Positions 55,501-64,000 of a DNA stretch of 64,000 nt are shown here, piece by piece. Every line of letters begins with the position of its first letter. Positions within the stretch are counted from its first letter, which is position 1. The stretch is taken from assembly GCA_964017235.1 (NCBI GenBank), contig OZ024938.1, positions 57,155,816 through 57,219,815 on the forward strand, read 5' to 3'. A model generated the notes under the pieces. The model saw only the letters and a list, made by a program, of their open reading frames with translations, did no database searches and had not been told where the DNA came from. A program made the position numbers and the translations under genes. This DNA is from Sabellastarte sp. h YS-2021 (Eukaryota > Annelida > Polychaeta > Sabellida > Sabellidae).

Positions 55501-58500
55501 CATCATACTTCTATAGACTTAATCTATGTACTAACAGATGGTAAGGTGCGAACACACAAAAAAAAGGCTGTTGCAAAATTACTTAGCCATTTGACAAACA
55601 TAGGCTGACAGGACAGTTATCCACAGAGATGCCGGATAACTGAGGAATATTAAGGAAGAAAAGTGTATACCAAGATACCGAAACCTGTTCGAATAGACAA
55701 TTCTTGCATCATGTTTGTAAGCTTTGGGATGGGCATTTACATGGGCAATACCAAGATTTCCCATTGAGAACTTAAAAAAAATTGTGCAACACATTGTCTA
55801 TGTAATTGACTGAATGGAAAGTCATGTAAGCAATTTTTGGATTATGTAAGTATGATCAGTTCAGCCAATGAAGTTGGTGACCCAGCAAAGTCTGTCACCC
55901 ACCAGGCAATCTGACAAGTAATTATGGGAGGTACTACAGATATACTGAAAATGGCCTAACTGGCAAATGCCTGGAGCAAGACAATGATCCAGATCACCAC
56001 CAAAAATCAATTCCTCTGTCCCTTGCTCCATTGTCAACATTTCTTGAAAGTTTCATCAAAATCCATCTGTAAGTTTTAGTGTTACTTTACCAGCAGGCAG
56101 ATAAACAATCAAACCAATGTCGTCAACACCAAATCCTCCTTGATGGAGATATAACAAATGGAATGAGTGTTTTGAATAATAATTATGAAGAAGTTTTAAA
56201 CTTGTCATAAAACCTGAAATTAGTACTAGGTATTTGGTTCATAAGTAACAGAGGCTTCTCTTTAAGTTTTCACCCAAAATTTAATTTGCCTAACCATGTT
56301 CAAATAAAAACTTAAAATTTTGAACATGTGACTTTAAAAAGTATGCCCTTTTTCTATTAACAGGGAGGAATACAAGGAGAAAACACAGAAAGGTCAAAAT
56401 GGATACTCCAGAAAGTAATAAACACAAAAGTGACTTGCTTTTCTCAAATAGACATTTATCGCAAAAGCACCAATTAACTAACTACCTTTTTTTACTACAT
56501 TTCATTTCCTCTATTTTTTACAGCAATTAATCTACTTTCAGATTTTAATTGGTTATGAAACTTAAAATGTTTCCAAAGGTTATTTGGTATGTTATTAGAT
56601 TTTGTTTTGTATTTGGAGATACAAAACTTTCAGATAATTCAACTGACACAAAGTAGATAAATTTTTTTGATAATTTCTTTAGTCATAAAGTTCAAATAAG
56701 AATGATTATTAAATATATTCCATTTTTTTACTCCCTGCATGAATCAACTGGATAAACAAGTAACAATTATTCAATTTTAAAAATATTTTTTTCACACAAA
56801 GATTCTAAAAATTTAAACATTTATTTTCTAAAGTTCAAAAAGGTAACTGTACACCCATATAATTGTTAAGGTTAGTTGTTCTCGAGGTGTAAGAACATAT
56901 TAAAACAACTTTGTAAAATAACTTTGAAATGTCCTAGAATATTTGAATAAAATTAGTAAATGACTGAAACTATTGGGGATTATTAATACCTTCTCCAACT
57001 TGTATTAATTTATTGGAATCGGAATGTCAGCATATGGCATGCACCTTCATTTAAAATCACAACTTTTTATATCTAGTCTCAAATTAGATTTTTTTTCATC
57101 ATATTCTTCAGCTTTAATAGGGCTTGGTGACATGCCATACATTTGTCACATAGACCATAGATTGGTTAAGGGTGTGGGGACCATTATAGGCATGTCTATG
57201 CATTAGAGATTTTCTGAAATACATCCAGGCAAATTGTGTGATAAAGTACACTAAATTTCAGTCATTTTGTGAAATCCCGGAAATATTTTGAAGTTTTGTA
57301 TTTTATGGTTCACTAAAATGTATAAGTGTTAATATAAAAAAAAAGAGTATTCTGTATTTTTTGCAAGAAGAGTTACCGTTATAAAAGACTATGTTGTTCC
57401 CCAGTTGCCAAGAACACTATGTCCTCATATAATGTACATAAAGATTATATGGGTGCATATTTGCATGTTATTGTTTCATAAAAAAGGTAATCAAAAAGTT
57501 TTTGTAAAATGCAATTTTAATGACAGTCTATTATATTGTGGTTATATCTAAAAATTAAGAATGGTTTCTAGTTTTATTAAATCATCTATGAAGTTGAAAC
57601 TTTCTTCCTTATAGTTTATAAATTTTGACAAGTTATTTGACATGTGCACAATAGAAATGGGTACAACTCGTCAGGGTTATTGTACTGTGCAAATGCAAAA
57701 GTATTTTTAAAAGTTTACATAATACTCTATTTTTTTTCGAATAAATTTTTGATGCAAAAACGCTCTATATTTTTAAAAGTTTACATAATACTCTATTTTT
57801 TTTCGAATAAATTTTTGATGCAAAAACGCTCTTGCTGTAAAGTTTACAATGCTAAAACTATACTCAGGAAAAAAAGCCTTGAAGTTCAAGGGAAATGAAA
57901 AGGCAAAAGCCCTTAATAAGTTGAAGGTTTCTTTCAACATTACCTGATTTTGGCTGAGGGCCCCTGTCCACAGGTATCATTTAATGTGTTTTTGGCTGAT
58001 TTTTTTATCAACTTCCCTTTCTCTTGAGGGCTATATGCCCCTGCCCCCCCCCCTCACACACGCCACCCCCTCCAAATTGATCAACATGATTGGTTCTGCA
58101 TCTACTGTTAAACTATATGCAACAGCACTTACAACTGGAAGGATTGCATGCACAACAATATAGTATAATTGACTGACGAACAACATACAAATGATATATG
58201 ATGAATTGACAATACAAAAGCAGGCAGGAGTAACAGCACAAAATTTCAACTAAAAGCTTGAATTAAAAATAGTCTTATACAAAGGAATATAAACAGGGTC
58301 AACTACCATATTACAGTTGCAACATAGATATCCAAGGAATTCAAAGCGTCTTAAATTCGTTTTTCATTGTCCAATACATTTCCAATTCTATGCAGTGAAA
58401 GAACTAAACTTATATAGAAGATTAAAATAATATTTACAAACATAACTTTACTGGTTGCATTATAGTTTAATTGATATGAACCGAAATAGCTGGAATACAG

Positions 58501-61500
58501 ATAGTTAAAACAAGGTCACATAATCTCTTGTAACAAGTCATAGTGACATGGGTTACACCGTAACACGTATGAGTTGTAAAATTATAACTTTAAAATATCT
58601 TATCCTTTATATACCTTGTCAATCAAGTTATTTCAAACAAGAGGTGTTGACAACCATTCAATCAAAATATTTTGGATATGAAAATTTAAATGGTAACGTA
58701 AATCATGTGACTTTATTTCAACTTAATATTTTTAGCTATTTCTGTTGAAATATATATCTTTAGCTAAATGAACTTACACTGAAATCAAGTGTACAAGTTT
58801 GTGGGTTATCCGCTATTCCTGGGCCAAATCTCCATAAATTCACTAAATGGGTAAATAAGTGACCATCTGTACTCTCAGCCTACAGGACAGAAGAAAATAA
58901 ATGCTTGTAAGTATAAGTGAAAATAACAAATATGCCGAAAACTGTGCCCACAATGAAAGAAATTAGTATATCAAACAGGCAACTTGTGTTCAACTTCACA
59001 TTTGACCTGGAATTAACCTTGACAATGTCAATATATAGGTGGAGCCATGTATTTTCACCAAATTATACACCAGTCGCTGAAAGGAAAAATAACAGGTGTT
59101 TAAAACTGTGTCCTTGATGAATGATATCTCAAAACCTGAAGGGCAAATTTAGACTTGACCTTGACATTATCTCGAAAATTTCACTGAAAAGTAGAGCTGT
59201 GTATAATCACACAAATGTAACAAGCTTAACATTCATACTTTCCTTGAAATCTTGAGTTTGAAGAGTGTGTTAAGAAAAGAGGAACAACGCAAGGCATTAT
59301 ACAAAGGTCAATTGATATATACCAATACCAGCAAGTTATTATCCCCAGCAGTATATATTACACTTGTGACTCACATATTAAACATCAAGCATTAGTTCAC
59401 TTTTTGAGAATTTCTACTGTCACTAAGCATTGATATTCAATTTTCAGAGAAAAGAAATTTGTAGATGTCATTGGAAATGTTGCAACTGCATCTACCCAAG
59501 GAAAATGACTATCAGTAAAAACAAATATAACAACCCTTGGACCCCTTTAAGTAAATCTCTGTAAAGTAATATTCATTTCTTAAACATGAATTATCAGGTC
59601 CCAACAGCTCTGTTCCACTGTTGGACGTCTACCCACCAGCCTGAGGGTTTTTTACTGCTCACTTTACGAAGGTAATCATGGTGATTGCATGATCACAGCG
59701 ATGGTAGACGCTCCTCCCAGTTTTGAAACATAATTGAAAAAAAAATTTGTGAGTGAACATTTTTGAACATCCTGAGTAATTTTTCATCTTTTCAGTTGTA
59801 AGGAAGTTACAATTAATCCTTTGGGTGCTATGACTAACCATTAGGGTCTTAACACTCATTGTTTAGATCCTGTAATGTATCTTGAAAAAAGGAACTGACT
59901 TATCCTGTTGCAGGGGAAGGTTACCTATAGCCGTCCCCTGATTACTCCACAAGTGAGATTTGTGGTCGGTGTAACTAGACATCTATAATAAATCATGACA
60001 GTCAGAAGTAGGTTATAAGGCCAATCTTTTCAGCTGTACTACCAAGTAAGTTGATCTTCAGTCTTCCCAGCCTCCAAAGTGTCCGAAACAGCTTAGCTAG
60101 GATTATCACCAACACAACCAGATATTCACAAATACCTCCAGTACTTAAGAGTTTGCACTAGTTGGTAATCCAACAACGTTCAGTGTTCCAAACAGCTACA
60201 ATATTCTATAAGTTCCTCCAGAGTCGTTATCCTAAATATTTCAGTCCCAGTAAAAGTTTTTATAATATTAAGAACAGCTAGGTGAATGGTAAAGTTCTTG
60301 AGGTGCCACAGTTTATTCCATGTGTTCATAAGTCAATAAAGCAATTTGGTTTTAGTTTTACTTATATGATGTTCCCAAGGTATGGAATGAGTTGCTGGAT
60401 GACATCCGGTCTGTCACATCTCTTTTATCTTTCAGGAACTTCCTGACAGGAAGAAACTGAAGCTTAACTCTTCACAAAAGGCCTCGTACCCACCTTAAGT
60501 TCATCATATTCTTCTGATTGTATCTGCGGTGCGGACCCCCCTTTTACGTCTCTGGACTATGAATTTTTTGGACTTCTTGTTTCCTGGTTACAGTCTGTTT
60601 TTTAATGGAGATTAAGTGCTACAAAAGTCATATTAATTAGTTAGTCAGTTAGTTTAACAGGATCAGATACAGCAACACCCAGAGCTTAAAATGAGCCAGG
60701 TCTTATAATAAGTAGCAACAATGGAACAGCAGCATTAGAGAGTCTCTGCAATTCACCTTTACCCTTTTTCAGAAATTCCTCTTTGAGAAGAAGTATTCTT
60801 CTAATTAATTTTATCTGACTTATAAGGGTTCAAAGGTTGTACAATCTGAGATTGGAGAAAAATACATAGAAATCATTCTGTAATCGTCTTTTCGTGTGGG
60901 AAGAAAAATCATCTGAATAGCAATGAGCAACTGTAATAAACCCCTGTTTAATAAACTATGAACATTAAGCACAATTAGAACTACATATTATGACAGCTGT
61001 ACATAAGCACATGCAGTGTATAATAACAAGGAAAATAGCATCTGAACAACAATAACCAAACATACAGTAGATCTTCTTTCATCTGCCCCTCTATTAATCA
61101 AATATTCCTATTTATGAGCTCATTTCAATGCTTTACAAGTTTGTATTTTAATATTGTTTTATCTTGTTAAAATACCCCTTCTATTTTATGAGGTTTCTAT
61201 TTTCTTTTTGTTCCCAGACTGCATATTTATTAGCCTTTATGTACAACTTACAAAGATCACCAGAGCGAGGTGGGGGGTTATAGAAATCAGGACAAAGGGC
61301 CAGTGGACAAAATGCTGGTAAAAATTGTAAGGGAAGACAAAAGAGCATGCCCATCTTTGGGGAAGGGTGGACAAAATGCTGGTCTTATCAAAACACATTA
61401 TATACTTTTATTCTTATCTCTCAGAATAATTATATGACATTGAAACATACTTTTACACATTTAATCTTAAAACAATGGCAATTATATAAGATAATTATGT

Positions 61501-63182
61501 AAGCTACTGGTGAAATGCTGCATACAAACATACTTCTACACACTGAAACTTAAAACATATAAAATAGTTACGAAAAGAAAGGCCGTTACAGTAGCACTAA
61601 AATATAATCATACGTCAATTATAGCAAAACTGTCTTTTCATCAGAATAAAATTGACATTTTAGCCTTATATATGCCTAATTCCATTGAAAAAGTCTCCAA
61701 CGAAAATGGTTTAACTCCATCACTGATCACACAAGTTGAACAAATTTTGTGGGAGGTCTTGCACATCTTCTCTGCCTTTTTGGAGGGGGTTGTCCATGGG
61801 CTGTTTGATGTAACTGGGTAATTACTAGAGCTGCATCATCTCTCAAGTGGTTAATGAGCCTCTAAACTGATTATTATGTCTAATTGCCTTATTTTTCCAC
61901 CATTGTTTTAAGCTTCGATGTGCAAAGGCATGTTTCAATGTCTTATAATTATCCCAAGAGATAAGAATAAAAGAATATAAAGCGTTTTGTTAAGACCGAC
62001 ATCTTGTCCTTCCCCCTTCAAAAATGGCTAGTATTGTGTCCTCGCTTGCAATTTTGACCAGCGTTTTGTCTACTGGCATTTTGTCCACCAGCTTTTTGTC
62101 TGTGCACCAAGGTTATATAACCACAACATATTTTGATTGTGGCTAGTAGCCACAATCTTATAGGAATACCAGCAAGAGTCAGAAAAAAGAAAGAATTGAT
62201 TGCATAGGCCTTTTTTTTTTTGGGGGGGGGCTTTAGATCATGCAATTACAACAAATATTTCTTGAAAATGTTTGCAATGATTAACCATTCAAACTGTCAA
62301 CTATTTATTTTCCTGGTGAAGTAGAACATGGCCACAACCATAACAGAATAATCTATATTTTACATGTGACTGAATCACTGAATACATCAAATGTTATTTT
62401 GAACTGTGTGTAATAGCTTCGAATATAATTCGGGAAAATGTTTACAAAATATCTGTTGAAAATTACTGCATTTGCTCTATACACTAAACACTAATTGGCT
62501 ATTTCAGAACATTTTACAGTAAATGTCAAAACAAAAAGGATACTTTTATGCAATGGTTCAAAAAGTTCAGTCCCACCATTACATTAACCAATTCTTTCAA
62601 ATGGGTTTGTAAAAGTAGATTTATATGAGGCACTATTGTATTATTCAAAGCATGTAAAAATACTGTTTTAAAAGATCTATTCAATGAAATCAATGCAAGT
62701 AGCTGAAACTAATATATCTATATTATACAGTGTCATGTCTTCTAGGTGGGTGATAAAGCAGAAAATATAGATCCATGTACAATAGTTTTGAAGCTTTCTA
62801 GCAGGGTACCACACTGAAAAGAAACCCCACAGAACAACTATTGTCCACACTGCTGTTATTTTTTAATATATCTCGCATAAAAAGAACAATATTAGCCTTT
62901 TTATTTTTACTTTTTTTTACTGCTTTATACCAAAACATTGATATGCTTTCTACTCTTTTATCAGAATTTTCTCTATGTTTGGAAAATTATTCTGTAATAT
63001 TAAATTTTCAATGTGGTCAGATAATAGAGGTGTCCAATGTGGTCATAGCATCTATGCACTATGGATTATGTACGACTTACAGAATAGTCTAGAGTACATG
63101 TATTAGGGTACTCCTGTAAACCTGGACTAAACCTCCAAATAGTCAACAAGTGGTTGAAAAGTCTTCCATCAGTACACTCGGA
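52426..63182 (-). CDS. COQ10: COQ10-like coenzyme Q-binding protein (3' part of gene)
   Basis: START/polyketide-cyclase family protein of the inner mitochondrial membrane side that binds coenzyme Q and supports respiration. The recognised exons encode [25 protein letters not shown] and then [20 protein letters not shown], the C-terminal half of the family. Order on the - strand: 63081-63182 or 58778-58879 (both 34 codons, phase 0), then 52426-52593. The N-terminal exons (mitochondrial presequence and first half of the START domain) were not found up to 64000 and must lie beyond the window. Confidence 0.9.
52653..52830 (+). repeat. Broken duplicate of the 53173-53370 segment
   Basis: GTTTATACGAAAATATTT through CAATCACTTGGTGGACTTCA to TAATTCTGCAT.ATGTCCAA matches 53173 onward at a constant 520-bp offset. 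It then loses about 14 bp (CAAAGCATGAGTGG region) and about 10 bp, destroying the reading frame open in the other copy. Confidence 0.9.
52940..53122 (+). CDS. Unassigned open segment, possible exon
   Basis: GC-richer than its surroundings. A frame opening after an AG (AATCAG|ATC) reads ..[20 protein letters not shown] to QVSIQFHM and ends at ATG|GTAAGC, phase 0. But an overlapping ATG ORF (52958-53107; ..[20 protein letters not shown]) and an antisense frame (52917-53120) are also open, so the coding strand is undecided. No family recognised. Confidence 0.25.
53114..53175 (+). repeat. 62-bp dispersed repeat, copy 2
   Basis: Nearly identical to 179-241, ending where the 53173 duplicated segment starts. 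Confidence 0.75.
53225..53650 (+). CDS. Putative 142-codon exon, unknown protein
   Basis: A strong acceptor (CTCTCTCTGTTTTATTATTATAG ends at 53224) opens [20 protein letters not shown], runs 142 codons without a stop and ends at ATTCAG|GTACAG. It contains a hydrophobic stretch [15 protein letters not shown] (about residues 82-96) that could be a membrane segment, and a CKKC near the end. The frame can join the 52940-53122 segment across a ~100-nt intron. No homologue recognised. It lies antisense in the COQ10 intron. Confidence 0.35.
54688..54984 (-). CDS. 98-codon ORF with several hydrophobic segments
   Basis: Starts [20 protein letters not shown] and has hydrophobic stretches at about 18-36, 43-60 and 66-92 ([20 protein letters not shown]), ending LLYKYEE. 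This looks like a small multi-pass membrane protein or an exon of one, but AT-rich DNA yields such frames by chance. No family recognised. Confidence 0.2.
   Translation of the reverse strand: MSQVCLPTAQIMEIQSKILLAVPLIFTVVIGMIVVAPKEYSAYMYVLAGLSRVFTTIVFGHKAVTIIQCALQITIMVLQFISLLLWIILSTLLYKYEE
55407..55540 (+). CDS. Putative 44-codon exon
   Basis: Acceptor AATATTTTCAG|T and donor GATG|GTAAGG bound a phase 1-1 segment reading [20 protein letters not shown], then [19 protein letters not shown]. The composition is protein-like, but no homologue is recognised and the phase does not match the exon at 53225-53650. Confidence 0.3.
55900..56160 (-). repeat. Old repeat related to ~24870-25110
   Basis: CAAATCCTCCTTGATGGAGAT, TTGAAAGTTTCATCAAAATC and GATCACCACCAAAAATC appear as a diverged reverse copy of the segment after GS coding exon 4 (CCTCCCTCAAGGAGG, ATTTTGATGAAATTTTCAGG, GATGCACATCACC). 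An interspersed family of unknown type. Confidence 0.45.
56161..57700. other. COQ10 intron, no recognised features
   Basis: AT-rich. One short open frame at 57024-57206 resembles nothing known. Confidence 0.45.
57702..57831 (+). repeat. 66-bp tandem duplication, identical
   Basis: TATTTTTAAAAGTTTACATA to TTTTGATGCAAAAACGCTC is present twice in direct tandem with no difference seen, so the duplication is recent. Confidence 0.93.
57900..58777. other. COQ10 intron up to alternative exon B
   Basis: C-rich tract at about 58040-58070. Otherwise AT-rich with nothing recognised. Confidence 0.4.
58778..58879 (-). CDS. COQ10: COQ10 alternative exon B (34 codons)
   Basis: Acceptor TTCTGTCCTGTAG|GCT and donor AGT|GTAAGT; encodes [20 protein letters not shown] then [14 protein letters not shown]. 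It is the same protein segment as exon A, with about 20 of 34 residues identical, same length and same phase. It lacks the family's usual Cys after E and has Gly for Ser in WRFSPG, but has no stop or frame break. Confidence 0.88.
60340..60655 (+). pseudogene. LINE 3' end (non-LTR retrotransposon remnant)
   Basis: One frame reads [20 protein letters not shown] then RNFLTGRN and a stop, the conserved C-terminal tail of non-LTR ORF2 proteins (W-N-x-LP..IR..S...F+..L). The residues just before it (FSFTYMMF) are in another frame, so a frameshift is present. The tail ends in TTAG/TCAG short repeats (about 60637-60655), as in many LINEs. 5'-truncated; the upstream limit is unclear. Confidence 0.65.
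61285..62110. mobile_element. Inverted-repeat element (~0.8 kb)
   Basis: Left arm 61285-61390 (CCAGTGGACAAAATGCTGGT, GGGGAAGGGTGGACAAAAT) is the diverged reverse complement of 61990-62110 (TTTTGTCCACCAGCTTTTTG, GACATCTTGTCCTTCCCCC). Each arm itself contains repeated GGACAAAATGCTGG units. A 103-codon ORF (61510-61821) lies between the arms; no homology is recognised. Confidence 0.65.
62111..63080. other. COQ10 intron between inverted-repeat element and exon A
   Basis: AT-rich, with a T/G homopolymer run at about 62211-62230. Nothing coding recognised. Confidence 0.4.
63081..63182 (-). CDS. COQ10: COQ10 alternative exon A (34 codons)
   Basis: Acceptor ATCATTTTCAG|TCC and donor TCT|GTAAGT; encodes [20 protein letters not shown] then [14 protein letters not shown]. 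This version is closer to the family consensus (CTDG.LFNHL..IWRFSPG) and is probably the ancestral exon. Confidence 0.9.
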
Positions 63183-63711
63183 CTGAAAATGATAAATCTT
63201 ATACAAATTTACTTTGCATGACTAAAAACTAGTTCCCCAACTTAAAACATGGCAAGTGTGATGCTGACTTCATATAAGTCTTGACAAAACATTTTATACC
63301 ATAAATAATAGTATTTCATGAGAGCATTATTTCACAAAATTATTCCGTTTGCAACACAAACAATACACATTCTTTCAATTAAAACACTGAAAAAAATATA
63401 CAAGTAAGAGAAGAATCACAGAAGAGTGCAATGTCTTAGACAGACACTGGAAAAATGATTGTATTCATTGACAGAGGTTAATCTAGGTCCATGCCAGTGT
63501 CATATTGTCTCATAAATACTTCTCATTACAAACTTTAAAAGGGATTATTGGTATGAGTGTGACTCTGAATGAAAAATGGGGCTAGGTACCAATCCAAATC
63601 TGTGTACTTGTATTTTAGTATTAACAAACTAAATGCACCAGTAAAGCAAATATAGAATAGAATGGAAGCAGTTTTATACTGCAAAACTGATGTGAGTCCT
63701 CTAGAGTGCTA

Positions 63712-63888
63712 GGGCCAGTTTCACAAAGCCTCCTAAAAAATAAAGGTCACCTTAAATTAAAGGATTTCTTTGAATTTCAAGGGAGTTTTCAAGGTCTCCT
63801 TTGAGGAAGGAGGCTTTATAAAACTGAGATGTTTTAAAGGAGGGAAAAAGGTGACCTTTATCTTAAGGAGGCTTCGTGAAACCGACCC
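63712..63888. mobile_element. CTG-site TIR element (177 bp)
   Basis: Left GGGCCAGTTTCACAAAGCC and right GGCTTCGTGAAACCGACCC are inverted repeats, bordered by CTA (63709-63711) and CTG (63889-63891). The interior matches the 49473-49811 element (AAAGGTCACCTTAAATTAAA, TTTGAATTTCAAGG). Confidence 0.8.
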
Positions 63889-63953
63889 CTGGCTCAGAGT
63901 CACAGCCCTAATCATTATACACTGGAAGTTTCAATGTAACATTAAAAAAATTA

Positions 63954-64000
63954 AAACTAGATTGGGCCAACTCGGCGCCAACATATCCCCAGACAGGTCA
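63954..64000 (-). mobile_element. Helentron/HINE-like element, copy D (truncated by window)
   Basis: AAACTAGATTGGGCCAACTC through the hairpin to ATATCCCCAGACAGGTCA is identical to the 3' end of copies A-C read in reverse. The rest continues beyond position 64000. Confidence 0.85.

Noticed and set aside
59659-59859. 66-codon antisense ORF in COQ10 intron
   Set aside because: No domain, no splice support and a length expected by chance.

Overview
This is AT-rich, intron-rich, repeat-dense animal nuclear DNA. It is most likely from a lophotrochozoan, and a mollusc such as a bivalve fits best. That assignment is inferred from the animal type-II glutamine synthetase sequence and from microsatellite/satellite-bearing Helentron-like elements resembling the 'pearl' elements of oysters; no search was run. 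Nothing bacterial, viral or organellar was recognised.

Two protein-coding genes are secure. (1) A complete glutamine synthetase gene (GLUL type) lies on the + strand: a TATA promoter near 9243, a likely non-coding first exon, and six coding exons between 11335 and 36127 that splice without a frame break into 368 residues plus stop. Its two largest introns (12792-24095 and 26084-35802) are full of mobile DNA. (2) The 3' part of a COQ10 (START-type coenzyme Q-binding) gene lies on the - strand: last exon 52426-52593, and upstream of it two alternative versions of the same 34-codon exon (58778-58879 and 63081-63182). The 5' exons lie beyond the right edge. Some unassigned open segments (52940-53122, 53225-53650, 54688-54984, 55407-55540) sit in the COQ10 intron.

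The rest is a layered transposon landscape. Left flank (1-9000): a reverse transcriptase/RNase H relic, MITEs, a tRNA-derived SINE with target duplications, and a CRE-like motif cluster. GS introns: a hAT MITE with a perfect 8-bp target duplication; a SINE split by two head-to-tail TIR elements, with CTG at all three borders; a 3.3-kb Helentron/HINE-like element; a 2.7-kb relative carrying about fifteen 147-bp tandem units; and a 5.2-kb element with perfect 43-bp TIRs directly abutting a 336-bp relative with 61-bp TIRs. Downstream of GS (36.1-46.1 kb): a second hAT MITE and two more copies of the 3.3-kb element in opposite orientations. Right part (46-64 kb): a second SINE family, more CTG-site TIR elements, tandem repeats, a LINE 3' end, an inverted-repeat element, and the start of a fourth 3.3-kb copy at the right edge.

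The most interesting observations are the duplicated, probably mutually exclusive COQ10 exon; two Helentron-like families with different ends but the same terminal architecture and the same CTAGTTT 3' terminus; repeated use of a CTG target by a GGGCC-ended TIR superfamily, including inside two SINEs; and forkhead-type sites clustered around the GS promoter.
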